The notes under the pieces: generated by a model | Database searches by the model: none | What the model was told of the DNA's origin: nothing | What the model saw: only the letters and a program-made list of their open reading frames with translations | Made by a program: the position numbers and the translations under genes | NCBI GenBank assembly: GCA_009763385.1 | Contig: CM019822.1 | Location: 10,572,127 to 10,636,126, forward strand | DNA length: 64,000 nt | Reading direction: 5' to 3' | Source of the DNA: Coix lacryma-jobi var. lacryma-jobi | Lineage: Eukaryota > Streptophyta > Magnoliopsida > Poales > Poaceae | Part shown: in pieces, positions 33,480 to 45,685 of the stretch | Numbering within the stretch: the first letter of the stretch is position 1 | Layout: the number at the start of each line of letters is the position of its first letter

Positions 33480-36400
33480 CAAGAAGCATAGAAGAAGAAG
33501 AGGTGGTGAAGCTCATCTTGGTGAGGAGTGGTTCTCGGAAGATGACTCAAGTGATGAAGAGAAGAGCAAGAGCAAGGAGAAGGAGAAGGGAGCGGCCAAC
33601 ATCGCCATACACAAGACCTCTTCTCCAAGTCTCTTCTCCAAAATGGCTACATCGACAGCTTCGTCACGCTTGTTCGAGAACCTCTCCGACGACGAGGATG
33701 ACTTCACTCATTCTTGCTTCATGGCTAAGAATGAGAAGGTATCACTTACTCTCCTACTTGTTCTAGTGATGAATGTAGTGATGATGATATGGATGAATTT
33801 GAGCTTAGTTTAATTAGAAAGTTTGGAAAGAAAGGTGGAGCTAAAATCATAAATTGCTCACTAATTAGAGAGTCGGAATGAGAGTCTTGCAATGCAAGGG
33901 GACTTGATCTCTCAAGAGAGAGAAAAGAACCGTGCATTGGAAGCCTCTCTTGCCGAGGAGAAGTTGAAGGTTGAGAATTGACCGTGGAACTATCTTTAGC
34001 CAATGACTCCAACAAGAAGTTGGCTAAGGAGTGTTCCATGAGCAATGACTCAATTGCAAGCCTAAAGAATGAGGTTAGCATGGTTCAAGAGAGCCTCACA
34101 AGCTCTCAAAATAAATATCAAACTCTTGAACTAAGCTACAACACTCTTTGGAATAGCACCTCTTCAACCTCTTCTAAGGATTCCGATGGCTCTAATGCCT
34201 CAACTAGTAATGGTTGCAAAAGATGCTATAAACATGATATAAATGCTTGTGCAACTAACCTTGTTGAGCTAGAAAAGAAAGACAAGAAATTCATAGGTTG
34301 AACATGATCTTGAGGAATGGTTGCAAGTGTAAGGTGCAACAACCAAAAGATATCCTCAAGACCGCAAGGCACCCATCCATCAAGGATGGAATTGGGTACA
34401 ATAGGTATGGTGGTAAGGCCAACGGTAGAAAGATGGTCAATGGGGTACCTTTTGTTAACTTTAACAAAGGGGTTCCTCTCTTTGACCTAATGAACAAGGC
34501 CAACAAGGTTGCCAATCCAAAGGCTCCACTTGCTAATGGTAAGATCAACAAGGAGAAGCAAGTGGAGGCCCCCAAGCAACAAAAGCCCATATCAAGAAGC
34601 TATACATGTGATTATTTGTGTTGTTGGGGTGATGATGGCAAAATAGTGTCAAGTATGTTGGTGCCCTCAAGAAGAGGGAAATTATGAGAAATGTTTGGGT
34701 ACCAAAAGCTTATGTGACTAACCCCCAAGGACCAATCTCGTTTGGGTACCTAAATCTAGAACATAAACTTGTTTTGTAGGAATATGCCTCCGGTGGATCA
34801 AGTCTTTGGGTGATGGATAGTGGATGCACAATCATATAACTGGGCAAAAGATATGTTCTCCTACTTTCAACCAAGCAACGACTCATGCCAAAACATTGTG
34901 TTGGTGACAATGGTAAAGGGAAGTGCTTGGTTTGGGTAAAATTGCTATCTCAACTGACAATTCCATATCTAATGTATTACTTGTGCATTCGTTGAGTTAC
35001 AATTTGTTATCCGTTTCTCAACTTGTGAAATGGGTTACGATTGTCTCTTTACGGATAAGGGTGTGACCGTCTCTAGAAGAAGGGATTCCTCTATTGCATT
35101 TAAAGGCGTATGAAGGGAAAAACTTTACTTAGTTGACTTCTCAACTAGTAAGGTAGAACCTACAACATGTCTAATGGCAAAATCTAGCATGGGTTGGCTT
35201 TGGCATCGCCGACTAGCTCATGTTGGGATGAGGAACTTGGCCCAACTTCAAAGAGAAGGGCACATCCTTGGACTAACCAATGTTTCTTTTGAGAAAGATA
35301 GGATTTGCAGTGCGTGCCAAGCCGGAAAGCAAGTAGGAGCAAAACATCCAATCAAGAACATTGTGTCGACCACAAGACCATTGGAGCTATTGCATATGGA
35401 TCTCATCGGACCGTTGCTTATCAAAGCATCGGCGGTAACAAATACGGTTTCGTTATTGTTGATGACTATTCTCGTTTCACTTGGGTGTTCTTTTTAGCAG
35501 ACAAAGCGAAACGCAAGGTATCTTCAAGAAGTTTGCTAGAAGAGCACAAAATGAGTTCGACATCAAAATCAAGAAAGTGAGAAGCGACAACGGGACCGAG
35601 TTTAGGAACACCAACATAGAAGAGTATCTTGATGAAGAAGGGATCAAGCATGAGTTCTCCGTTCCATATACCCCACAACAAAATGGGGTTGTGGAAAGGA
35701 AGAATAGAACTCTTGTTGAAGCTGCAAGATCTATGTTGGATGAGTACAAGACTTCCCATGGATTTGGGCGGAGGCAATGAACACGGCGCGTGTCATGCAA
35801 TCAACCGCCTCTACCTTCACAAGCTAAGAGGGAAGACGCCATATGAGCTTCTAACCGGTAACAAACCAAAGGTGCATTACTTTCGAGTTTTTGGCTGCAA
35901 GTGTTTCATACTTAACAAAAGGGCCAAAAGTTCAAAGTTTGCACCTAAGGTACACGAAGGCTTTCTACTTGGTTATGGTACTAACGAACATGGCTACCGT
36001 GTATTCAATAATGCCACCGGCACTATTGAGTTAACGGTAGACGTGACTTTTGATGAATCCGACGGCTCTCAAAAGGAGCAAGTCAATGATGAGCTTGTAG
36101 GTAATGACGAGCCTCCATCCGAAGCTATCAAGAAGCTTGCAACCGGTGATGTGAGCCCGTTGAAATACAAGATGATGAAGATGAACCATCACACACTCCA
36201 CAAGATTCTCATATCCATCATGTGCATCCAAATGCGCATGATGAAGCTTCCGCAACTCCGAATGGTGGTAGTGTGGATGATGTTCAAGTGATACACCAAG
36301 TTGATGATCAAACACGAGCTCAACATGAAGTCCGACAAGAAGATGGGGACATCAATGCATATGATGAAGATGATGAAGATGGACCCATCCAACGAAGATC

Positions 36401-38073
36401 ACTGTGCCACACCCAAGAGTTCATCATACAGTTCAACGGGATCATCCCGTTGACAACATATTGGGGAGCATACGGCGTGGGGTAACGACACGTTCTCGTT
36501 TAGCAAATTTTTGTGAACATTACTTGTTTGTCTCCTCTTTGGAACCTCTTAGGGTGGAAGAAGCACTTGACGATCCGGACTGGGTGATGGCTATGCAAGA
36601 AGAGCTGAACAACTTCACCAGGAATGAAGTCTGGTCCTTGGTGGAAAGGCCCAAGCAAAATGTGATAGGAACCAAATGGGTCTTCCGCAACAAGCAAGAC
36701 GAGCATGGCGTGGTGACAAGGAACAAAGCACGGTTGGTGGCTCAAGGTTTCACTCAAATCGAAGGTTTGGATTTGGGGAAACCTATGCACCTGTAGCTAG
36801 GCTCGAGTCAATTCGTTATTATTACTTGCCTTTGCTACTCACCATGATTTCAAGCTATACCAAATGGATGTGAAAAGTGCATTCCTCAACGGCCCCCTCT
36901 CCGAATTGGTCTATGTGGAGCAACCACCAGGTTTTGAGGACCCAAAGTTTCCCAACCACGTCTACAAGCTCGACAAGGCGCTCTATGGGCTTAAACAAGC
37001 CCCTAGAGCTTGGTATGATTGTCTTAAGGACTTCCTACTCAAAAAGGGTTTTGAGATAGGAAGGGCCGATGCTACTTTATTTACTCGCAAAGTTGATAAT
37101 GATATCTTTGTGTGCCAAATATATGTCGATGACATAATATTTGGTAGTACTAATGTTGTCTTTTGTGAGGAATTTAGTAGGATCATGACCAAAAGGTTCG
37201 AGATGTCCATGATGGGTGAGTTGAAGTACTTTCTTGGATTCCAAAAAGCAACTCAAGGATGGCACGTTCATCAGTCAAACCAAGTATACAAGAGACATGC
37301 TAAAGAAGTTTGAGATGGACAAGGCCAAACCCATCAAGACCCCTATGCCTACCAATGGACATCTTGATCTAAATGTGGATGGTAAGTCAGTGGACCAAAA
37401 GGTATATCGCTCTATGATCGGTTCATTACTTTACCTTTGTGCATCTAGGCCCGATATTATGCTTAGTGTGTGCATGTGTGCAAGGTTTCAAGCTAATCCG
37501 AAAGAATGTCATATTATGGCCGTTAAGAGAATTTTTCGATACTTAGTGCACACTCCGAATCTTGGCTTGTGGTATCCCAAGGGCTCCACTTTCGATCTAC
37601 TTGGCTATTCCGATTCGGACTATGCCGGTTGCAAGGTAGACCGAAAGAGCACTACCGGGACTTGCCAATTTATTGGGAGGTCTTTGGTGTCATGGAGTTC
37701 TAAGAAACAAAATAGTGTTGCCCTATCCACCGCCGAAGCCGAGTATGTGGCGGCCGGCGCTTGCTGTGCTCAACTACTTTGGATGAAGCAAACACTAAAG
37801 GACTTCGGATGTGAGCAAACCAAAATTCCACTTTTGTGTGACAATGAGAGTGCTATCAAACTAGCAAACAATCCCGTAAACCACTCTCGCACAAAACACA
37901 TAGACATCCGACACCATTTCTTGAGAGACCATGAAGCCAAAGGAGATATCGCAATACGCCATGTGAGCACCGAAAAACAACTAGCCGATATCTTCACAAA
38001 GCCTTTAGATGAGTCAAGATTTTGTGCTTTGAGGAGTGAACTAAATATCATTGATTCTCGTAACGTGGCTTGA
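33480..38073 (+). pseudogene. Element C pol: protease, integrase, RT, RNase H
   Basis: In order: protease VMDSGCT (about 34808); integrase zinc region (WHRRLAHVGMRNLAQL, then CSACQAGK, 35200-35335); integrase core (MDLIGP, RSDNGTEF, YTPQQNGVVERKNRTL); RT (VIGTKWVFRNKQDEHG, KARLVAQGFTQ, DVKSAFLNG, YVDDIIFGST, 36650-37160); RNase H (YSDSDYAGCKVDRKSTTG, SSKKQNSVALSTAEAEYVAA, HIDIRHHFLRDH), stop at 38073. Integrase before RT defines Ty1/copia. At least six frame changes split it. The last 840 nt, RNase H, are open in one frame. Confidence 0.9.
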
Positions 38074-38276
38074 TGTCTTGCACATATTTGTTTTCACCTA
38101 GAAACCTAAACAATGCTTTTGACAAATATTGTATGTGATTTCAAAATCTATTTTGCATGCTTCACTGTGTCCATAGCTATGTATTGATTCTATGAAATCT
38201 GGACATATTTGAAGTGTGTGTAGTATACACACAAAGTCCTCCTGGAAACCCTCTCTGGACCCTCTGTTTTTCTGCC

Positions 38277-38380
38277 TGTCGGTGGTACCGCCATTGGTCG
38301 GTACTACCGACGGCGGTAGTACCGGCCCCTATGGGCGGTTCCACCGACCGGTTTCCTCCGAGTATAAAAAGGGGCGCGGT
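38277..38380 (+). promoter_or_regulatory. Internal LTR-like promoter module before the env-like region
   Basis: Between the pol stop and the env-like ORF stand GGTGGTACCGCC, CGGTACTACCGACGGCGGTA and a GGCGGTTCCACCGACCGG block. TATAAAAAGGGGCGCGG follows at 38363. The preceding CCTCTCTGGACCCTCTG also copies the LTR module ends. The order, palindromes then TATA box, repeats the LTR U3. A role as second promoter for the downstream ORF is inference. Confidence 0.55.
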
Positions 38381-38932
38381 GAATTTTTTCAACCCTAGTC
38401 AATCTCTTTTGACCGCGCCGCCCAGCTTGTCTTCTTGCGCCATCTTTCGAGCCCGTTCTAGCCACCGTAACTTCTCCTCTTCGATCTCTTTCCTCCTCCA
38501 TCCAAATCCAAATCCCTCTGGTGGAAAGTTGCTTTGGAGGTGGAGATCGTCTTGGTGGTGTTCTTGAAGCCCGAAGTTCCTCCTTCATTGGATTTCGACC
38601 TCTTTTCGAGTAGCAAGGTACTAGGGTGTTCATGCCCGATCTCTCAATGTACTTTGTTCTAGGTCGATTCCTTTGGTAGGATTGTTCTATCTAGTATGAA
38701 GATGCTTCTAGGATGTATGGTTCGCAAGTTCATAGCGATTTGGTAGATTGGATTGAAGGAAACCGCACGCTGCTGTGCGGCGGTCGGTAGTACCGCCCCC
38801 AGGGGTCGGTAGTACCGCCCGCGCGCAGCGAGCCGTTCTCCTTCCCGATTTCGATCGTCTTATTTGCTACATCCGTTGAAGTAATCGTTCCATCATCTTT
38901 GTCTCATGTTGGTCTATGCTATCTTTGTCTAG

Positions 38933-40573
38933 ATGAGCCGGAGGCCCTCTCGTGCTCGTTCCCTAGTGATGATGATGAGGATTATGCCGCCTTGGAGCAA
39001 GGTGGTCATGCGCAAGGAGCGCCGCCGCGTCGCAATCCCGGGCGCCGTGGTCGGTCTGGGAGTATGGATGACTCCTCTCGTCAGGTCCGTGGACGCTCGT
39101 CCGCGGGCCTTACGGGTCGTCGCAGCGTGGATAGCGCAAGGGCGAGCGGGAGCGGTCATGCCCGTGGCAGTGGGCATGCTGCTCCTCCTCCTCCTCAGCC
39201 TTCTCCGCCCCCTGTCGCTGGTCCGGCGGGACGCCTGCACAGCGTCATTGTGGGAGGAGTGCCTTCAGCTGGTCTCGATCGTGAGGGTCGCTCCATCGAT
39301 CCTCAAGTTGGACCGGCATCCCCTCGGACTTCAGGGTTGATGCTAATCAACCGGGCTTTTGACATGCACCCTGAAGCCGAAGCTGTCATGTCCGCCGTCC
39401 CTCCCGCTCTTCTTGGAAATCCCATGGATTACTCCGATAGAAAGCGGGGTAGCTTGATGAGAAGGCAGCGTGAGGAGAACCCCTATCTGTTTATCAGAGA
39501 TGCTTCAGTTGATCGGAGGTTCTGGTCAAGATTCCAGCAGGACTACTATGTGACAGTCCTCTGGAAGGGTTTCTGTGCTAAGGGCCATCCCCCTCTTTTT
39601 GAGCACAAGCGTTAGTTATCCGCTCCTGACAGACAAGGACTCAGATGAGATTCAGTCTTTGGTGCAGAGGCTTGAGGAGTGGAGGATCTTGGGGTTGATC
39701 TCTGGTGAGCGCAGCTACAACCAGGAGATTCTCTGTCAGTTTTGGGCCACTTTGTTCATTGATAAGGAAGCTCGCGTGCTGCATTGGATGACCCAAGGGG
39801 TCCACTACAGATGTGCCTTCGTCACATTTGCTCGGTTGTGGGCTTCGATCATGTGGACAGAGATGCCCCTCGTCTTTCAGAGATGTATGGAGGGGGTATG
39901 TACTTAGAGCAGTTGCAGAGCTCAGGTGTCTACATGGATGGTGCCGAGGCAACCTTCAAGGTCCAAGGCCTGAAGCCTGCCTACTATGTGCTCAACAACC
40001 TGATGCGCCTAACTCTGGATCCTAAAGTTGGTGACCAGGACAACTTGAGAGATGATGCTGCCAAGGTCCTCGTCCGCTTTGCTCTGCCAGATGGACGGTT
40101 TAGCATCTCTCACTTTCTGTGGCAGAAAATCTCCGATGTTTACAATGATCCTCACAAGGCCTGCCATATGCTCCATATCTTATGCATATCATTGAGCATG
40201 TGGTTGGCGCACCTTCGAGTATGATCGCACCATGAAGGAGTACAGTGTTCGCAAGTTCACCTCGGCTCCTTCCAAGGACAAAGAAAAAGTTGATGAAGGT
40301 GGTGAGGTCCCAGCAGATGCAGCAGCGCCTGGCGAGGCTCAGCCGGGTGGAGATGTTCCCCATGCTACCGCTCCTCCTCCGCGTCGTGAGAGGCGTAGGA
40401 GGTGGCGGTCTTCGCTCCGCCCTTGGCAAGATCTTTGAGTGGATGTGCTATCGGGCCGATCGTGACGAGCGACATCAGCAGGAGGTGCGTCAGCATCTCG
40501 GTCTTCCTCCGCGCTCTCCGGTCCGACCCCATCCAGATCCGTTTGCTGAGTACGATGCTCAGGCCCGGAGTGG

Positions 40574-40604
<31 letters not shown>

Positions 40605-40990
40605 CTCCCCCAGCAGCAGCCCAGCAGCAGGCCCAGTTTCCAGGTGGTGGTGGTGAGGCGGGTTTTTACAGCTCCATGCTGTATCCGCCCCATCAGTTCT
40701 ATCCTCCGCCACCACCTCAGTACCAGCCTCATTCCTTCTTCCCTGACTATGGTATGGGCACGTCCTTTGCTGGCGGGTCCACATCGTATCAAGGAGGGGG
40801 TGGAGGCTCGTACATGGGCTTTGCTGGCCCCGACGCCGATCCAGCTGGGAGTGGTGGTCCTCGCGACTCTACACCACCACCTGATTCTTCGGCTCCTTCA
40901 TCCTTCCCTGGTGGTGACGTTGGAGAGAGTGCCTATTCCTCTCTCTTCGGGGGCTCTTATCATGATGGATCTTCTAGCAGCTATTATTGA
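38933..40990 (+). pseudogene. Element C env-like (post-pol) region
   Basis: Occupies the env position of Sireviruses, after RNase H. It probably starts at the ATG at 38933 (MSRRPSRARS), with a frame change near 38965 into an acidic stretch (SDDDEDYAALEQGG). A globular part follows: NPYLFIRDASVDRRFWSRF (about 39480), RLEEWRILGLISGERSYNQE (about 39670), AYYVLNNLMRLTLDPKVGD (about 39980). The end is rich in Pro, Gly, Ser and Tyr and includes a (GAT)n stretch near 40577. I see no signal peptide or clear membrane span, so the envelope name refers to position only. The segments lie in different frames. Confidence 0.6.
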
Positions 40991-41027
40991 TTCTTTGCTT
41001 ATCTTGGCCTACCCGCTTTGGTACTTG

Positions 41028-41557
41028 ATGCCAAAGGGGGAGTGTTAGGCTTATCTTGTTGTAATAGCTGTAAGAAAGGGGGTAATCTTTGAGACTAAGT
41101 GTGGTATGCTACATTTTATTTGTGATATGCTGAGGATGTAAAACTTTTATGCTTATTGTTATATTCATGTTTGGTTCATCCTCGTTATTGATGCTCTTGT
41201 CATGGTGATTGTTGTTTTCGATATGGCTATGTGATTTGAGTTCTTTTCTTTCTTCAATAGCCATTCGCTTTTCTTATTACATTGTTATGTGTATCACCAT
41301 GTCATACCGTTTATGCATCACAAATTGATATATTTGATGTTGTCACACACTTAGGCACCCCACGGATTGCAAAATTTAGGGGGAGCTCTTGTTCTTGTGT
41401 ATGCAACCTTGCTTTCTAATCAAGGTTTGAAATTCATATCCAAAGCATACACTAAGGGGGAGCTTCAACTAAATTTTGGAATTCAAAAGCTTCAATTCTT
41501 TCTATCCCTAATTGTAAGCCTAAGTTGGTTGTCATCAATTACCAAAAAGGGGGAGTT
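41028..41557 (+). other. Multiple polypurine tracts before the 3' LTR of C
   Basis: AAAGGGGGAGTG (41033), AGAAAGGGGGTAA (41074), TTAGGGGGAGCTC (41377), TAAGGGGGAGCTT (41454) and AAAAAGGGGGAGTT (41545), the last abutting the LTR. Repeated purine tracts are a described Sirevirus feature. Confidence 0.75.
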
Positions 41558-43711
41558 TGAAAGTGCATTCGCCCCCAATGTGGGTTTTGGCTAATTAATG
41601 ACAATCAAATTAGGGACTAACCAGTTTATAAAAGCATGTATGCAGGTGTTAGTCCTTTGAAAGATTTGAAACGTTGGTTGAAATCTCGTGAACAAAGCAC
41701 GTAGGATATTTTTGGACATAAAGATGCCTAGCTCAAGTGGTAGTTTAAAATTTCATTTTAAACTTGAGTTATAGGTAAGCCGGACTATGAAGAGGGTCAC
41801 AAAGTAAGTTGGCTAGATGTGGAGAAAAGTGCTCAAATCGACTAACCTTAGTTCGCTTGAGAGACACCGCACAATCACGAACACGTAGAGGGTAATTTTC
41901 ATATGGTCGGTGGTACCGACCATGGGTGGTCGGTGGTACCGACCAAGCTTCTCTGCGCAGCGCGCTCAAACACCCTCTCTGTGTTGGTCAAAAAATGACC
42001 TGGCGGTAGTACCGCCATAACTCGGTACTACCGCCCGCGGTGGTACCGACGCAAGGTCGGTAGTAACCTGGTTTGCAACCCTCTCTGGATAGAGTTGTTT
42101 TTGACCTAGCGGTGGTACCGCCATTACCTCGGTAGTACCGCCCGCGGTGCTACCGACCCATGGCCGGTAGTTTCCAAGTTTGCAAGGCTCTCTGTCGCGC
42201 TGTTTTTGGCCTGGCGGTAGTACCGCCATTACTTCGGTAGTACCGCCCGCGGTGCTACCGACGCAAGGCCGGTGGTAACCAAGTTTAGAGCTCCCTGTGT
42301 AGAATTGAAAAAGGCCTGGCGGTGGTACCGCCATAACCTCGGTACCACCGGGATCGGACGGGGTACCGACGGAGGTCGGTGGTAACTTGGCTTTGCGAGG
42401 CTCTCTGTGTTGTGTTGAATATGACTTGGCGGTGGTACCGCCATAACCTCGGTACCACCGGCCTCGGAAGCACCGACCCAGGTTCGGTGGTTGAAAGTTT
42501 TTCAGGGCTCTCTGGACTGACTAGCCTTTGACTGGCGGTGGTACCGCCATTACCTCGGTACCACCGACTCGGAGGAGGGAACCGACCCTCGGGCGGTAGT
42601 TTCCGAGGGACCGAGTCCCTAACTGAGTTGCTCTCTGTTCGAGCTTGTTTTGGCCTGGCGGTGGTACCGCCATTACCTCGGTACCACCGGCCTCGGTGGT
42701 TCCGACCTTGGCCCGGTGCTTGTCAGTTTGACCAGATCTGGGTGTATGCGACCGTTGTGACATGGTCGGTGGTACCGACCATGGGTGGTCGGTGGTACCG
42801 ACCAGCCTCGGGACTGAGGGAGTATAATGCCTCCCCTCTTCACTTTTCACGGTCACGGACTTACACTATACACTTATTGCTGACCTAACTCGAGACAAAC
42901 ACTCTCCAAGCATTGACTCACCCCTCTCTCTCCCCTTTGCTCCTAGATTCATTCCCTTGCAAGATTTGAGCTAGGGAAGTGAGATTCGAGAGTGGGAAGC
43001 ATCAATCTTCGACTTGAGCACTTGGTTTCCATCTTGCCGGCTTGTTTGTGTCTTTTACTCTTGAGCTCTTTGAGCTCTAGCCGGTTAGGTGTTCTTCGTG
43101 GTAGCCCGTATTGATTTACTTGTGAGGGCTCCCCGAAGCGTTTGTATTACCCTGAGATTTCTAGTAGAGATACTCTCGTAGCCTTTGTGGTTGCTTGAGT
43201 GAGCGAGGCGAGAGGAGGTGAAATAGACTCCGACCTTTGTGGTCACCTCAACAACGAGGAAGTAGGCACTCCTTAGTGGATTGGCCGAACCTCGGGATAA
43301 ATCTTGTGTCCCGTGTGCTTGTTGTTGTTGTCCCTATTTTCTCTACTTCTCTTGTATTGTGTTCTTCGTGTTCTTCCTATCCCTATCTCGTTCTTAGGTT
43401 GGGAAGGCTCGATCTACATCAAGGGGAGCAACCAAGGTTTCGTGAGAGTAGTTTTACCATAAATTATTCTTTGGAAAGTTGGCTAGAAACTTGTTTTATC
43501 TTCATAGCTTACATTCATCGGATTTGTAGTTTCTTTTAGGATCCCGGTTGTGCCGTTTGTTTGTGTTGGTAGTACCGGTGTTTCACACCCGGTAGTACCT
43601 ACCCAAACAAACGGCCTCTCCGGTTGCTATCTAACTACATTATAGTTTGTGAAGTTTCAGATAGTCAAAAATCACCTATTCACCCCCCTCTAGGCTGATT
43701 CGGTCCTTTCA
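41558..43711 (+). repeat. 3' LTR of element C
   Basis: 2,154 bp, TGAAAGTGCATTCGCCCCCA...GGTCCTTTCA. Closely matches the 5' LTR but with scattered one- to few-base indels. It keeps a TATA motif AGTATAATGCC (42821). Confidence 0.92.
41904..42804 (+). repeat. Palindrome array in the 3' LTR of C
   Basis: Same modular array as in the 5' LTR, again bounded by paired TGGTCGGTGGTACCGACCA and followed by the TATA motif at 42821. Confidence 0.9.
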
Positions 43712-44169
43712 GGCGACGGAGCACGGCTCGGGGCCTCTGGCCAGGCTCCCGGTACGTGCGCGTGAACGAAACGCGAACTCGCTGGGGGAGTGCGCAACGC
43801 CCTGGAAAGTCTCTTGGCCGCGCGCCGGGCTGGTTTCCCCTCGGGGACCCTGCCACGGACGGGGAAGTGGGTGTTCGCCGCGGGCAGCGCCTGTGCCCGG
43901 CGACGATGGTGACGACGGCGCCGCTCACGAGGTGCGACGCACGGTGGCGCGGGGCGAGAGCCATGCCCCCAGGCAGGGTGGCGTGACACGCCCCCGCTCG
44001 GGCTCTCCATGGAAAGCAGGGCAGCTCGTTGCTGCTGCCGGTGGCCAGGAACTCGAGGCTCCGAACCAAACGACGGCACCAGCCGAGAACGAAGGAGGGG
44101 ATGAAGCCATCCAGAAAACAACGAGAAATCGACTCGGACCCGCGAAGGCCCCTACCTGGCGCGCCCAAC
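43712..44169 (-). other. Element B 5' leader with primer binding site
   Basis: Continues element B after the copia insertion and matches 58690-59159 of A. The bases next to the LTR read GTTGGGCGCGCCAGG on the element strand (A: GTTGGCGCGCCAGG), the likely primer binding site. I do not assign the tRNA. It also holds the start of the gag leader, which has no recognisable domain. Confidence 0.7.
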
Positions 44170-45375
44170 TGTCGGGGTTCGAACCCGGGATACGACACCA
44201 CGAGTAATATGATCGCGTGCTCTCTTCCTGGATGGTGATTGCAAGATGACACAAGGATTATCCTGGTTCGGCAAAGAGACCTACGTCCAACGGGGGGGAG
44301 GTTCTTGTATTACTTGCACCTAAGTGCTTATACAGGGGCGAATACAAGCTCAATGAGCGTGGACCGGAGTCCGGACTCGAGTGTGCGTGTGTGTGGACTC
44401 GTGTGGTGTCTCTCGAAGTTTTTATAACCGTCTGCGCGAGGGGCCCTGGCGTCACCTTTTATAGAGCAAGAGGAGGCTAGGGCTACATAGGGATGACATG
44501 TACAGCGCTCGGTATGGCGTAGGGTAGGAATCCTGTCTTGTCGGGGCCATGGAGCCGACGTGGGCGTTGCTTGAGGCGTCCTTGGAGCGTGACCTCCATC
44601 CCGGGCGCGGACGTGGAGGCGTGGCGATGTGGAAGCCGTACAACACCCATCCCGACACGTACAGGACACGGCGGGGTCCCTCCGGGTCTTGGGGTACCTG
44701 TCTCCAATAGCATGAAAGCAGTCAGGGCTCGAGGGGCTCAGAGCCGGCCTCGAGGTGGCGCCTACGGGGGGCTCGAGTCCCCGCAGTTATGGGCAAGTCC
44801 CGGGAAACCCGATTGAGCAGCAGGAATCCGGGCCTCGAGACGTGGCTTGGACGTGCGACAGTTTAGGGTATGGTTTAACAGTGCCGTACTGGCACCTTTT
44901 TGCCCATGCTTGTGGTGAAAACGAGACTTGACTCTGCCTGGTACTGTGGTACACGTCGGGCTGCAGAGGACGTGACTGGAGTAGGGTGGAGCTTCCTCCT
45001 TGTGGAGGGCTTCGAAGGGTATTGGTGCACCGCTCGAGGCCGGGCGCGGGAGGGCTCGGGCGAGCGGAGGCTGAGCTCCAGCTCGAGCCTAGAGTGAGAC
45101 GAGCCTCGAGGGATAGGCTATCGTGCTGGAGGGGCTCGAGGTCCCCGCGCGGGGTCCCGAGGAGCAGTGCACAGCTGTAGCGGGTTCGAGGGGTAGGCTA
45201 CCAGGAGGCGGCTGGTAAGGTTTTGACAAGTCTAAGCTCCCTGGTGTGTGCAGCGTTGCAGGCTCCGAGGGGTTGGTTTCTGGAAAGTTAGCTTAGTTGG
45301 GTTATTAATTGGTGTTCTAGGTTTAACCTATTTGTTTGCGTTGATTGGGGGTACCCCTTTTGTGGACCCCCGACA
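44170..45375 (-). repeat. Element B right (5') LTR
   Basis: 1,206 bp, partner of 16851-18063. Differences are largely single-base losses in runs (GGGG to GGG, AA to A), most visible at 44170-44310. It ends at the GGTGT duplication. Confidence 0.92.
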
Positions 45376-45380
45376 GGTGT

Positions 45381-45685
45381 AATGAGCCTCGAGGGATAGG
45401 CTATCGTGCTGGAGAGGCTCGAGGTCCCCGTGCAGCGTCCCGAGGAGCGGTGCACGGCTGTAGCGGGTTCGTGGCCTACGCACCAGGGCTCGAGGGGTAG
45501 GCTACCAGGAGGCGGTCGGTAAGGCTTCGGTGAGCCCACGCTCTCTGGCGGTGGGCCAGCGTTGCAGGCCTCCGAGGGGTCGGTTCTTTGGAAGGTTAGT
45601 CTAGCTGGGTTTTATTAATTGGTGTTCTAGGCTAAACCTATTTGTTTTGCGTTGATTGGGGGTACCCCTTTTACGGTCCCCGACA
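45381..45685 (-). repeat. Element A left LTR, proximal part
   Basis: Resumes after the GGTGT duplication with AATGAGCCTCGAGGGATAGG and ends CCGACA at 45685, followed by the polypurine tract complement GTAGCCCCC. With 15825-16850 it makes about 1,331 bp, against 1,336 bp for the right LTR. Confidence 0.9.

Larger units (their letters stand above)
30081..43711 (+). mobile_element. Sirevirus-like Ty1/copia element C, inserted in element B
   Basis: 13.6 kb, LTRs of about 2.15 kb, gag, pol (protease-integrase-RT-RNase H, the copia order), then about 2.9 kb with an env-like region and repeated polypurine tracts. Long LTRs with palindrome arrays, an env-position ORF and multiple purine tracts are Sirevirus hallmarks. 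The right junction is at 43711/43712. The left edge is anomalous (extra bases between TAAAGTG and GCATTCGCCC), and no clean target duplication is visible. The insertion splits the gag leader of B. Confidence 0.88.
16851..45375 (-). mobile_element. Ty3/gypsy Tat/Retand-type element B, inserted in the LTR of A
   Basis: LTRs 16851-18063 and 44170-45375 (1,213 and 1,206 bp), with a perfect 5-bp duplication GGTGT at 16846-16850 and 45376-45380. Same family and gene order as A, but a diverged LTR subtype (TTCGAACCCGGGGATACGAC). Without element C it is about 14.9 kb. It postdates A because it sits inside A's LTR. Confidence 0.93.

Noticed and set aside
43690..44252. Minus-strand frames in the leader of element B
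   Set aside because: They cover leader, primer binding site and LTR start, and contain no gag domain.
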